Of a stretch of DNA of 64,000 nt, positions 8,658-17,170 are shown piece after piece. The notes under the pieces were generated by a model. That model was not told the DNA's origin, did no database searches, and saw nothing but the letters and a program-made list of their open reading frames with translations. The number at the start of each line of letters is the position of its first letter. The stretch's first letter is position 1. A program made the position numbers and the translations under genes. The stretch is from Micromonospora chaiyaphumensis. GTDB taxonomy: Bacteria; Actinomycetota; Actinomycetes; Mycobacteriales; Micromonosporaceae. The stretch lies in contig NZ_FMCS01000014.1 in NCBI RefSeq assembly GCF_900091435.1, positions 1 to 64,000 of the forward strand. Reading direction: 5' to 3'.

Positions 8658-8756
8658 GGCGCGCACCCTACCCGCGGTCACTGCCCGCCGGGCGCCCCGC
8701 GACCCGGCTCTGCCCGGCGGTGCCGCGCCGGAGATCGACGGGCGGCGGGGGCTGCG

Positions 8757-8762
8757 TACGAT
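8757..8762 (+). promoter_or_regulatory. candidate -10 element (TACGAT) for the Hsp70-like gene
   Basis: TACGAT, a good TANNNT-type -10, lies about 42 bp upstream of the ATG at 8804; the -35 region is not convincing. A GGAGGT ribosome binding site follows near 8790. Confidence 0.35.
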
Positions 8763-8803
8763 GCGGGGCCGGACATCCCCTCGTCGGGTGGAGGTAGCGA
8801 CGG

Positions 8804-11794
8804 ATGTCAGGCCAGCGGGACGGTTTCGCCCTCGGCGTGGACCTCGGCACCTCGAACACCGTGGCCGTGCTGCGCTGGCCCGACGGGCGTACGCGCCCGT
8901 TGCTGGTGGAGGGCCAGCCGATCCTGCCGTCCGGTGTGTACGCCGACACCGACGGGCGCCTGCACGTGGGCCGGGACGCGCTGCGGCTGGCCCACGCCGA
9001 CCCGGACCGCTACGAGCCGAACCCGAAGCGCCGCGTCGACGAGGCGGAGGTGATGCTCGGCGACCGCCGGCACACCCCGGCCGAACTGCTCGGCGCGGTG
9101 CTGCGCGCGGTGGGCGAGGCCGCCGTGGGCGCGCTCGGGTTCCTGCCGCCCGCCGTGGTCACCTGCCCGGCCACCTGGGACGCGGACCGGCGGCAGGTGC
9201 TCGCCGAGGCGCTCGCCCTGGCCGGCTGGCCGTCGGCGGCCGAGCACACCCTCTCCGGCCCCACCCCGCCCGGCACCCGGCTGCTGCGCGAGCCGGTCGC
9301 GGCCGCGCGCTACTACACCGAGGTGCTGCGCCGGCCGGTGCCGGTCGGCGAGTCGGTGGCCGTCTTCGACTTCGGCGGCGGGACGCTGGACGTCGCCGTG
9401 GTCCGCAACGAGGGCGCGGACCCGTGGGGCGACTCGGGCTTCACGGTGATCTCCTGCGGCGGTCTCGACGACCTGGGCGGGCTGGACCTCGACGCCGCCC
9501 TGCTCGCGCTGGTCGGCGAGCGGATCGCCGCCACCCACCCGGCGCAGTGGGCCCGGCTGAGCGAGCCGGCCGACACCACCGGGTGGCGGGAGCGGCTCCA
9601 GTTCGTCGAGCACGTCCGGGGCGCCAAGGAGATGCTGTCCCGCACCACGGCGGCGCCGGTGGCGGTGCCGGGTGTCCCGGCCGCCGTGTCGCTGACCCGC
9701 GCGGACCTGGAGGGCGTGGCCACCCCGCTGCTGCGGCGGGCGGTCGCCGAGACCCGGCGGGTGATCGCCGCGGCCGGGCTGGCCCCGGAGCGGCTCGCCG
9801 GGCTGTTCCTGGTGGGCGGCTCGTCCCGGATCCCGCTGGTGGCCCGGCTGCTCCACGCCGAGCTGGGGATCGCGCCGACCGTGCTGGAGCAGCCCGAGCT
9901 GCCGGTCGCCGAGGGCGCGCTGACCGACCTGCCGCTGCGGCGGAACCGGTCGGCGGCCCCGCCGCTGCCGCTCGCCCCGGTCGTCGCGGCTCCCGCCGGG
10001 CCACCGGCCGCGGCGCCCCCGGGCGCCGGTCCCGCCGGCACCCTCCTCGACGCCGGCACGCCGCCGCTGCCCACCACGGACCCGCCGACCGCGGCCGACG
10101 TGCCGCCCACCGCGGCGCACCAGCCGGACGGCACGACCGTCGCCGCCGGGGCTCCGGGCCCGGCCGCAGCGGGCGCGCACGGCACGACCGTCGCCGCCGG
10201 ACCGAACGGCACGCGGCTGGACCCTGTACCGCAGGGCACGCCGCTCGCCGCGGGACCGGACGGCACCGCCGTGGCCCCGCACTCACCCGCCCCGGGTACG
10301 CCCACACCCGCCCTGCCGCCGTACGGGTCACCGGCGGGCGTACCCCCGCAGGGCCCCGGGATCCCGCATCAGCCGGGCGGGTGGCCGGGCTGGCCCGGCG
10401 TACCGCAGAGCGGGCCGCCGGCCCCGCCGAGCGGCGGTGGCCGGGGGCGGCGGGCGCTGTGGATCTCGGTCGGCGCGGTGGTCGCCCTGGCCGGGGTGGC
10501 CACCGCGACCGTCCTCTACCTGACCTGGGACCGCCACCCGGAGCTGGACTTTCAGGCGTTCGGCAAGGGCACCCGGGTCGCGGCGGCCGGCGGGGAACGA
10601 CCGGCGGAGATGTTCACGGCGGTCGCGGGCGACCGGGCCTACCTGGCCTATCCGCGCGAGGACCGGCGGCTGGCGGTGGTGGCCGTCGAGGCGGGCACCG
10701 GCAAGGAGCTGTGGCGCAAGGAGAGCGTCACCACGGCCGACCAGTGGGCCGGCGTGGTCGCGCTGCCCGGCGCGGTGGCGCTGCTCGCGGACGCCGCGGG
10801 CAGCAGCACCCCGCGTGAGCTGGAGGTGCTCGACGGCGGGTCCGGTCAGCCGCGCTGGCGGCACACCGTGCTCGGGGACGACGAGCTGTTCGTCGGCCGG
10901 GACGTGCTGGCGCTCACCGACCACGAGCGGAAGCGCCTGGTCGGGCTCAAGCTGAGCAACGGCGACGAGAAGTGGTCGCTGGACGACCTGGCCGACGAGT
11001 ACCGCAACACGCGCAACAGCGTGCACCCGGTGACCACCGACGGGTCGGTGTCCGGGCCCGGGTACGGCGACGGTTCGCCCCGCGACCCGCAGCAGGGCCC
11101 GGTCGAGCAGCTCGTGCAGGTGAACGCGGACAAGTCCGTCCGGCTCATCGACCTCGGCTCCGGCGCTGAGGTCCGCCGCTGGAAGGCCGTGGCCGAGCCG
11201 GACGACCTGGTGGCCGCCCACGAGGACCGGCTCTACGTGGCGGGCGACGACGGGCGGCTGCTCGCGTACGACCTGGGGAAGCAGGCGCAGCCGAGCGTGC
11301 TCTACACCGCCGAGGACGACGACCGGCGGGCCAAGGCGCTGGCGCCGTGCGGGGAGCACCGGGCCTGTCTGCTGGAGGTGACCGGCTCCGACGACCAGAC
11401 CGCGGTGGTGGTGGCCGCGCAGGAGGGCCAGGGCGTCAAGCGGTGGGCCGCGCCCGGTATGACGCAGCTCGTGCCGGTCGGCGAGCGGGTGCTGGCCCGG
11501 CGGATCTATCCGGAGCCGGCCGCGACCCTCTTCGCACCGGACGGCACGCGGGTGCTCGACGACGAGGACGGGGTGGCCGTCCGGGTCGACGCCGGCAACC
11601 TGCTGCTCTTCGCCGACCCGCTGGGCAGTTCGGTGGACGACCGCAGCGTGGCCGGCGTGGGCGCCGGGTCGGGCAAGGTGGCCCAGCTCGGCGAGCTGAA
11701 GGACGTGCGGGGCGACTCCTGCTCGTGGAACACCGAGGTCATCGCCTGCGGTTCCGAGGAGGACTTCGTGCTCCACCGCTTCGTCAAGGAGTAG
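8804..11794 (+). CDS. membrane-anchored Hsp70-like ATPase fused to an extracytoplasmic beta-propeller
   Basis: A 996-residue multidomain protein. Residues about 8-380 form an actin-like Hsp70 ATPase domain: phosphate-1 motif GVDLGTSNTVAVL, phosphate-2 VFDFGGGTLDVAVV near 186-199 and adenosine motif LFLVGGSSRIPLV near 340. The usual Hsp70 substrate-binding domain is absent. Residues about 385-545 are a Pro/Ala/Gly linker with GTTVAAG-type repeats. About 551-574 (ALWISVGAVVALAGVATATV) is one transmembrane helix, and about 600-996 is a PQQ/WD-like propeller with GTGKELWRKES and WKAVAEPDD-type blades. Predicted topology is ATPase inside, propeller outside. The gene has a good ribosome binding site. 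The biological role is unknown; sensing or protein quality control at the envelope is inference. Confidence 0.88.
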   Translation: MSGQRDGFALGVDLGTSNTVAVLRWPDGRTRPLLVEGQPILPSGVYADTDGRLHVGRDALRLAHADPDRYEPNPKRRVDEAEVMLGDRRHTPAELLGAVLRAVGEAAVGALGFLPPAVVTCPATWDADRRQVLAEALALAGWPSAAEHTLSGPTPPGTRLLREPVAAARYYTEVLRRPVPVGESVAVFDFGGGTLDVAVVRNEGADPWGDSGFTVISCGGLDDLGGLDLDAALLALVGERIAATHPAQWARLSEPADTTGWRERLQFVEHVRGAKEMLSRTTAAPVAVPGVPAAVSLTRADLEGVATPLLRRAVAETRRVIAAAGLAPERLAGLFLVGGSSRIPLVARLLHAELGIAPTVLEQPELPVAEGALTDLPLRRNRSAAPPLPLAPVVAAPAGPPAAAPPGAGPAGTLLDAGTPPLPTTDPPTAADVPPTAAHQPDGTTVAAGAPGPAAAGAHGTTVAAGPNGTRLDPVPQGTPLAAGPDGTAVAPHSPAPGTPTPALPPYGSPAGVPPQGPGIPHQPGGWPGWPGVPQSGPPAPPSGGGRGRRALWISVGAVVALAGVATATVLYLTWDRHPELDFQAFGKGTRVAAAGGERPAEMFTAVAGDRAYLAYPREDRRLAVVAVEAGTGKELWRKESVTTADQWAGVVALPGAVALLADAAGSSTPRELEVLDGGSGQPRWRHTVLGDDELFVGRDVLALTDHERKRLVGLKLSNGDEKWSLDDLADEYRNTRNSVHPVTTDGSVSGPGYGDGSPRDPQQGPVEQLVQVNADKSVRLIDLGSGAEVRRWKAVAEPDDLVAAHEDRLYVAGDDGRLLAYDLGKQAQPSVLYTAEDDDRRAKALAPCGEHRACLLEVTGSDDQTAVVVAAQEGQGVKRWAAPGMTQLVPVGERVLARRIYPEPAATLFAPDGTRVLDDEDGVAVRVDAGNLLLFADPLGSSVDDRSVAGVGAGSGKVAQLGELKDVRGDSCSWNTEVIACGSEEDFVLHRFVKE
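10128..10200 (+). repeat. direct repeat inside the Hsp70-like linker
   Basis: A 22-nt stretch (10128-10149) recurs identically at 10179-10200, in frame, and encodes the GTTVAAG linker repeat. Related but diverged copies follow (GTPLAAGPDG). This is consistent with linker expansion by slippage or recombination. Confidence 0.75.
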
Positions 11795-13664
11795 CACCGA
11801 GGTCGCGGAAGACGGCCAGCGCCGCCGGGTCCTCGATGGTCGGCGGCACCGGCTCGTCCCGGCCCTCGACGAGCCCGCGCATGGTCCGGCGGAGGATCTT
11901 GCCGGAGCGGGTCTTGGGCAGCGCCGGCACCACGGTGACCCGGCGGAACGCGGCCACCGGCCCGATCCGCTGCCGGACCAGGGCGACCAGCTCACCGGCG
12001 AGCGCGTCCGGGTCCGCCCCGGCGCCGGCCTTCAGCACCACGTACCCGCTGGGCACCTGCCCCTTGAGCGGGTCGGCCACGCCGATCACCGCGCACTCGG
12101 CGACCGCCGGGTGCGCCGCCAGCACCTCCTCCATGGCCCCCGTGGAGAGGCGGTGCCCGGCCACGTTGATCACGTCGTCGGTGCGGCCCATCACGTAGAG
12201 GTAGCCGTCCTCGTCGAACCGGCCACCGTCGCCGGTCAGGTAGTAGCCGGGGAAGGCGGCCAGGTAGGAGCGGACGTAGCGCTCGTCGTCGCCCCAGAGG
12301 GTGGGCAGGCAGCCGGGCGGCAGGGGCAGCCGGATCACGATCGAGCCGTCGGTGCCCGCCGGCACCTCCCGGCCACCGCCGTCGACCACCCGGACGTCGT
12401 ACCCGGGCACGGGCACCGACGGAGAGCCGGGCTTGATCGGCAGCGGCTCCAGGCCGCGCGGGTTGGCCGCCACCGGCCAGCCGGTCTCCGTCTGCCACCA
12501 GTTGTCCACCACGGGTACGCCGAGCCGCTCCCCCGCCCACGCCCAGGTGTCCGGGTCCAGCCGCTCGCCGGCCAGGAAGAGGGTGCGCAGGCTGCTCAGG
12601 TCGTACCGGGCCAGGAGCGCGCCGTCCGGGTCCTGCCGGCGGATCGCCCGGATGGCGGTGGGCGCGGTGAACATCGCGGCCACCCGGTGCTGGGCGACCA
12701 CCCGCCAGAACGCCCCGGCGTCCGGGGTGCCGACCGGCTTGCCCTCGTAGAGCACGGTGGTCGCGCCGGTGAGCAGCGGCGCGTACACGATGTAGGAGTG
12801 GCCGACCACCCAGCCCACGTCGGAGGCGGCCCAGAAGACGTCGCCCGGTTCGATGCCGTAGACGTTCCGCATCGACCAGCGCAGCGCCACGGCGTGCCCG
12901 CCGTTGTCCCGGACCACGCCCTTGGGCCGGCCGGTGGTGCCCGAGGTGTAGAGGACGTAGAGCGGGTCGGTGGCGGCGACCGGCACGCACTCCACCGGCT
13001 CGGCGTCGGACATCACCTCGTCCCAGGTCAGGTCGCGGCCGGGGAGCAGCGGGGCGGGCTCCTGGGGGCGCTGCACGATCACGCAGTGCGCCGGGGAGTG
13101 GGTCGCCTCGTCCAGGGCGGCGGCGAGGATCGGGTGGTAGGGCACGACCCGGTCCACCTCGATGCCGCAGGAGGTGGCGACGATGACGGCCGGCCGGGCG
13201 TCGTCGATGCGGACGGCCAGCTCGTGGGCGGCGAAGCCGCCGAAGACCACCGAGTGCACCGCGCCGATCCGGGCGCAGGCCAGCATGGCGATCACCGCCT
13301 CCGGCACCATGGCCAGGTAGAGCAGCACCCGGTCGCCGCGGCCCACCCCGAGGCGGCGCAGCGCACCGGCGAACCGGGCGGTCTCGGCGAGCAGCTCGGC
13401 GTAGGTGAGGGTGCGGACCGTGCCGGTGACCGGGCTGTCGTGGATCAGCGCGGGCTGGTCTCCCCGGCCGGCGGCCACGTGCCGGTCCAGCGCGTTGTGG
13501 CAGGTGTTCAGCACGCCGTCGGGGAACCAGCGGTACAGCGGCGCGCCGCTGTCGTCGAGGATCCGCTCCGGCGCCCGGTGCCAGTCGAGGTCCGCCGCGG
13601 CCTCCCGCCAGAAGCCGGCCGGGTCGGCGATGCTCCGCTCGTACGCTGATCGATACGCGCCCAT
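11784..13664 (-). CDS. acyl-CoA synthetase, probably propionyl-CoA synthetase (PrpE-like)
   Basis: A 626-residue AMP-forming acyl-CoA synthetase of the acetyl/propionyl branch. It shows the N-terminal ACS region (YRSAYERSIADPAGFWREAA), the phosphate-binding YTSGTTGRPKG loop, the DNWWQTETGWP motif, the TGD hinge region and the C-terminal catalytic lysine motif KTRSGKILRR. The DNWWQTETGWP/PIKPGSPSVPVPGYD signatures favour the propionyl-CoA synthetase type over Acs. The product feeds propionyl-CoA or acetyl-CoA metabolism. Its 3' end overlaps that of the convergent Hsp70-like gene by 11 bp. Confidence 0.88.
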   Translation of the reverse strand: MGAYRSAYERSIADPAGFWREAAADLDWHRAPERILDDSGAPLYRWFPDGVLNTCHNALDRHVAAGRGDQPALIHDSPVTGTVRTLTYAELLAETARFAGALRRLGVGRGDRVLLYLAMVPEAVIAMLACARIGAVHSVVFGGFAAHELAVRIDDARPAVIVATSCGIEVDRVVPYHPILAAALDEATHSPAHCVIVQRPQEPAPLLPGRDLTWDEVMSDAEPVECVPVAATDPLYVLYTSGTTGRPKGVVRDNGGHAVALRWSMRNVYGIEPGDVFWAASDVGWVVGHSYIVYAPLLTGATTVLYEGKPVGTPDAGAFWRVVAQHRVAAMFTAPTAIRAIRRQDPDGALLARYDLSSLRTLFLAGERLDPDTWAWAGERLGVPVVDNWWQTETGWPVAANPRGLEPLPIKPGSPSVPVPGYDVRVVDGGGREVPAGTDGSIVIRLPLPPGCLPTLWGDDERYVRSYLAAFPGYYLTGDGGRFDEDGYLYVMGRTDDVINVAGHRLSTGAMEEVLAAHPAVAECAVIGVADPLKGQVPSGYVVLKAGAGADPDALAGELVALVRQRIGPVAAFRRVTVVPALPKTRSGKILRRTMRGLVEGRDEPVPPTIEDPAALAVFRDLGATP

Positions 13665-13809
13665 CCCGTCATGCTGGCCCCGGTCCCGGGCCGGCGCAAC
13701 GGCCCACCGGGTCGGGTGCGCCGGAAGCGCGCCCCGGCTCGCTGAACGGCCGGGCTCGGCCGGTGGAGGTCACCGTTTCCGCCCGGTCCACCAGGGGTAC
13801 GGCTGGCAC

Positions 13810-14061
13810 ATGGAGACGAACACGAAGGCGCACCTGGCGGGCGGTCCCCGGGACGGCAGCAGCCAGGACGCGGGTGACCGGGCCCTGTTGGAGATCGAGA
13901 TCGACGGCATGATCCACCGCTACATCCGCACCACGAAGCAGCGCGACGGCGGCACCGTCTACAACTACGACGGGATGGTGGCCCCGGGCGGCGGCGAGCC
14001 GGGCGTCGAGGACCCGGCGGCGCGGGTCGCCTCCCCGAAGGCCGACGCCGAGGGGCAGTGA
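13810..14061 (+). CDS. small conserved hypothetical protein
   Basis: An 83-residue hydrophilic protein (METNTKAHLAGGPRDGSSQD) with a central patch LLEIEIDGMIHRYIRTTKQRD that looks like a short beta-rich core, and a disordered C-terminus. No transmembrane segment or signal peptide is visible. It starts at ATG 13810, divergent from the acyl-CoA synthetase gene. The function is not recognised. Good codon bias supports it as real. Confidence 0.6.
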   Translation: METNTKAHLAGGPRDGSSQDAGDRALLEIEIDGMIHRYIRTTKQRDGGTVYNYDGMVAPGGGEPGVEDPAARVASPKADAEGQ

Positions 14062-14163
14062 CCTCTCAGCCGACCGGGCGACGGATGAACCGCGCCCGGC
14101 CGGGTAATGCGAGCGCCGTCCTGGTGGAGTGACGACCGGCGTCGCGGCGTACCGCGACCGGGC

Positions 14164-14199
14164 CCGCGGGCGGGCGGCGGGGGGCCGCCCCGCCCGCGG
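14164..14199. terminator. strong GC hairpin between converging genes
   Basis: The left arm (14164-14178) and right arm (14184-14199) form a 15-bp GC-only stem with one bulged base and a 5-nt loop. It lies between the convergent genes ending at 14061 and 14209 and can act as a terminator for both directions. Confidence 0.6.
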
Positions 14200-14208
14200 C
14201 CACGGTCG

Positions 14209-14745
14209 TCAGTTGCCGGTGACCCAGTTCCAGGCGGAGACCACCCACTCGGTCTGCTGGAGGTAGGCCACCCCCACGCCGACCAGGAAGATCGCGGTCA
14301 CCAGGTGCGCACCCCGGGCGCTGCGCCGCACCCGCCCGAGCTGCCGCTCCAGGACCAGCCGGCCGAGCAGGCGGGCCAGCGCGAACAGGCCGACCGCGGT
14401 GAGCAGGCTGAGCACGAAGGTGAGCAGCGGGGCGGCCAGGTCGCCCCGGCCGGAGATCGCCCAGATGCCCCAGCAGACGAAGGCGAACAGCGCGCCGGCC
14501 GCGCTCCACTCCCCGCCCCGGCGGAGCTGGGCGACGTGCCAGCCCATCGGCCGGCGGGGGGCCGACTCGCCGGTCCAGTCGCCCGGGTCGACGGAGGGGA
14601 ACTGCTCGGTCCGGGGCGTACGCGGCTGGCCGACCGGCGCCACCCCGCGCCGGAACGCGTCCCGCTGCGGGGGCACGACCCCGACGCCGGGCTGCGGCGG
14701 CACCTCGACCGTCCGCTCGGCCCACGGCTGTGTCTGGTCCGCCAT
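14209..14745 (-). CDS. four-helix membrane protein, unknown function
   Basis: A 178-residue protein starting MADQTQPWAERTVEVPPQPG. The first about 80 residues are Pro-rich and disordered, and three or four hydrophobic helices follow (SAAGALFAFVCWGIWAIS, LLTFVLSLLTAVGLFALARL, HLVTAIFLVGVGVAYL). The ATG at 14745 has an ideal GGAGG seven bases upstream; the much longer frame running upstream is antisense to the Eis-like gene and is not used. The function is not recognised. It is divergent from the acetyltransferase. Confidence 0.72.
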   Translation of the reverse strand: MADQTQPWAERTVEVPPQPGVGVVPPQRDAFRRGVAPVGQPRTPRTEQFPSVDPGDWTGESAPRRPMGWHVAQLRRGGEWSAAGALFAFVCWGIWAISGRGDLAAPLLTFVLSLLTAVGLFALARLLGRLVLERQLGRVRRSARGAHLVTAIFLVGVGVAYLQQTEWVVSAWNWVTGN

Positions 14746-14844
14746 CTCGTGTCCTCCCCCTCGACCGACGCCGACCACGGTTCCGAGGGTAGCGAGCCGG
14801 CAAATAGGGTGCCGACCGCGAAGGTGATGGGTTAGACACACCGG

Positions 14845-16065
14845 ATGACCGACGCGCTGGTGCCCCGGGCCGACGACTTCGACGAGATCTCCGCGCTGCT
14901 GACGCTGGCCTTCCACGGCGACGTCGATCCCGAGCTGCGCGAGGTCGAGCGCGCGGTCTTCGAACCGGAGCGGGCGCTGCTGGTCCGGGACGGCGGGACC
15001 GCCGTCGCGCACGCCGCCGCGTTCACCCGCGAGCTGGCCGTGCCCGGGGCGAGCGTGCCGGCCGCGCACGTGACCATGGTGTCGGTCGCGCCGACCCACC
15101 GCCGGCGCGGGCTGCTCACCGGGCTGATGCGCCGGCAGCTCCGCGAGATCCACGACGCCGGCCGGGAGCCGCTCGCCGTCCTGTGGGCCAGCGAGGGCCG
15201 GATCTATCCCCGGTTCGGCTACGGCCTGGCCGCGCAGCGGCTCGTCCTCGCCGGCGACACCGCCGGGCTGCGCCTGCCGGACCCGACGCCCGCCGAGGGC
15301 ACCCTCCGCCTGGACCGCCCGGCACCGCACCGGGCCGAGCTGGCCCGGTTGTACGAGCGGGTACGCGCCGACCGCCCCGGCTGGTCGCGGCGGGACGAGC
15401 GGTGGTGGGACTACGTGCTCGCCGACGTGAAGGGGCTGCGGGGCGGCGCCACCGAGCGCCGGGTGCTGCTGCACGAGGGGCCGGACGGCCTGGACGGCTA
15501 CGCGCTCTACCGGACGAAGGAGGACTGGGCCGGCACCGGGCCGCGGGCCGAGGTCCAGGTGGGCGAGGTGGTGGCCGCCGCGCCGGAGGCGTACCTGGCG
15601 CTGTGGCGGCTGCTGCTCTCGATCGATCTCACCCGCCGGGTGTCCTTCCCGATCGCCGCCGTCGACGAGCCGCTGTTCCGGCTGGTGGACGAGCCGCGGC
15701 AGCTCGGCGCCCGGCTCGCCGACGCCCTCTGGGTGCGCGTCGTGGACGCGCCGGCCGCGCTGGCCGCCCGCCGGTACGCCACCGACGTCGACGTGGTGGT
15801 CGAGGTCACCGACGACCTGCTGCCGGAGAACAGCGGCCGGTGGCGGCTGGTCGGCGGCCCGTCCGGGGCGGAGTGCACGGCCACGTCGGCGCCGGCCGGG
15901 CTGGCCTGCGACGTCCGTGCCCTCGGGGAGCTCTACCTGGGCGGGGCCGGCCTGCCGGCGCTCGTCGCCGCCGGCCGGGTCCGGGAGCTGGTCCCGGGGA
16001 CGGCGGCGGCGACGGCACCGGCGCTCGGCTGGCACCGCGCTCCCGCTCCCATGGAGGTCTTCTGA
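14845..16065 (+). CDS. GNAT-family N-acetyltransferase, Eis-like
   Basis: A 406-residue protein with the tripartite architecture of Eis: an N-terminal GNAT domain with the acetyl-CoA pyrophosphate loop VAPTHRRRGLLTGLM (about residues 74-88), a second GNAT-like domain and a C-terminal SCP2-like region (TSAPAGLACDVRALGELYLGG). Eis-type enzymes acetylate multiple amines, including aminoglycosides and peptides. A possible promoter (TTCCGA-18-TAGGGT, 14781-14810) precedes it. The physiological substrate here is unknown, and resistance should not be assumed. Confidence 0.88.
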   Translation: MTDALVPRADDFDEISALLTLAFHGDVDPELREVERAVFEPERALLVRDGGTAVAHAAAFTRELAVPGASVPAAHVTMVSVAPTHRRRGLLTGLMRRQLREIHDAGREPLAVLWASEGRIYPRFGYGLAAQRLVLAGDTAGLRLPDPTPAEGTLRLDRPAPHRAELARLYERVRADRPGWSRRDERWWDYVLADVKGLRGGATERRVLLHEGPDGLDGYALYRTKEDWAGTGPRAEVQVGEVVAAAPEAYLALWRLLLSIDLTRRVSFPIAAVDEPLFRLVDEPRQLGARLADALWVRVVDAPAALAARRYATDVDVVVEVTDDLLPENSGRWRLVGGPSGAECTATSAPAGLACDVRALGELYLGGAGLPALVAAGRVRELVPGTAAATAPALGWHRAPAPMEVF

Positions 16066-16166
16066 CCGGCCGCCCCTCGGATCGCGGCGAGTCGCCGTCG
16101 GTTCCGAGCGGCAGGTAACCAAGATCTCCGGTCGAAGCCGGACCGCTCGGGCGGTACGGTCGGGTG

Positions 16167-16589
16167 ATGGGGGATGCGGAGCGTCGCCGGCGGCGGCTGC
16201 GGCACCACGACGGCGGGACACCGGAGCGCGAGGGCGTGAGCGCGAGCACGGCCGCCGTGCACGACGACGACGGCCCCAGGTCCCCGCGCGGCGGCCGGCA
16301 GCACGACTCGCCGGACGACGCCCCCAGGTCACCGCGTGGCGCCAGACGCGCCGAGCCGGAGGCGCCCGAGCACCGGGGCCGGCGCCCGGGCCCGCCCGCC
16401 GAGGAGGGCGAGCGGGGGCTGCGCGGCCTGGTCGGCTCGGGATCCTCGCAGGTGAGCGTGACCGCCGCGCTGCGGGCGCGGGACGCCGCCCGGCCGACCG
16501 ACGACGACCTGGCCGAGGCCGAGGCCCGGGTCGTGATCGTCCGCCGCAACTGGGTGCCCCGCGAGGACCTGCCCCGCAGCGGGCGGTGA
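16167..16589 (+). CDS. charged, disordered hypothetical protein
   Basis: A 140-residue, Arg/Asp/Pro-rich protein (MGDAERRRRRLRHHDGGTPE) with an internal repeat PRSPRGGRQHDSPDDAPRSP. Only the C-terminal third looks folded (VTAALRARDAARPTDDDLAE ending RRNWVPREDLP). A GTG one codon upstream is an alternative start and the ribosome binding site is weak. The conserved-looking C-terminal segment suggests a real actinobacterial gene, but no function is recognised. Confidence 0.5.
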   Translation: MGDAERRRRRLRHHDGGTPEREGVSASTAAVHDDDGPRSPRGGRQHDSPDDAPRSPRGARRAEPEAPEHRGRRPGPPAEEGERGLRGLVGSGSSQVSVTAALRARDAARPTDDDLAEAEARVVIVRRNWVPREDLPRSGR

Positions 16590-16626
16590 CGGGCGCGAGC
16601 CGGCGGCCGCGCCCGTCGGCGACGCG

Positions 16627-17097
16627 TCAGGCGGGCAGGTCGGGAAGCTCGCGGCTCTGCTCGTAGTCGGCGACCTGGGCGATCCGGCGGGCGTGCCGCG
16701 GGTTGCCGGAGAACGCGGTGGTGAGGAACGCCTCGACCAGGGCGGTGGCCTCGTCCAGCGTGTGCTGCCGGGCGCCCACCGCGATGATGTTGGCGTCGTT
16801 GTGCTCGCGGGCCAGCTGGGCGGTGTCGATGTTCCAGGCGAGCGCCGCCCGGACCCCGGCGATCTTGTTGGCGGCGATCTGCTCGCCGTTGCCGGACCCG
16901 CCGATGACCACACCGAGGCTGCCGGCGTCGTCGACCACGCGCTGCCCGGTGTGCAGGCAGAAGGCCGGGTAGTCGTCGTCCGGGTCGAAGGCGTGCGGAC
17001 CCACGTCGACCACCTCATACCCCTGCTTGGCCAGGTGGTTGGCGAGGTGCACCTTCAGCTCGAAACCGGCGTGATCGGATCCCAGGTAGACGCGCAT
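16627..17097 (-). CDS. rpiB: ribose-5-phosphate isomerase B
   Basis: A 156-residue RpiB/LacAB-family sugar isomerase interconverting ribulose 5-phosphate and ribose 5-phosphate. The substrate motif SDHAGFELK is at residues 7-15 and the anion-hole/catalytic segment reads GGSGNGEQIAANK. As in M. tuberculosis RpiB, Glu (SGNGEQ) replaces the catalytic Cys found in other bacteria. The ATG at 17097 gives the canonical MRVYLGSDHAG start. Its position between tig and pepN matches M. tuberculosis Rv2465c. Confidence 0.95.
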   Translation of the reverse strand: MRVYLGSDHAGFELKVHLANHLAKQGYEVVDVGPHAFDPDDDYPAFCLHTGQRVVDDAGSLGVVIGGSGNGEQIAANKIAGVRAALAWNIDTAQLAREHNDANIIAVGARQHTLDEATALVEAFLTTAFSGNPRHARRIAQVADYEQSRELPDLPA

Positions 17098-17170
17098 ACC
17101 GCGCAGTCTGACAGGCCCGCCCCCGTGCCGGCGCGTGGGCGGCGGCACGGAGGCGGTTTCGTCACACGGC

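Noticed and set aside
14845..16065. Aminoglycoside resistance determinant
   Set aside because: The protein is Eis-like, but Eis homologues are broad-specificity chromosomal enzymes; resistance cannot be concluded from the sequence.
14746..16332. Upstream extension of the frame ending at 14209 (707 codons in total)
   Set aside because: It is antisense to the Eis-like gene; the real gene starts at the ATG 14745 with an ideal ribosome binding site.
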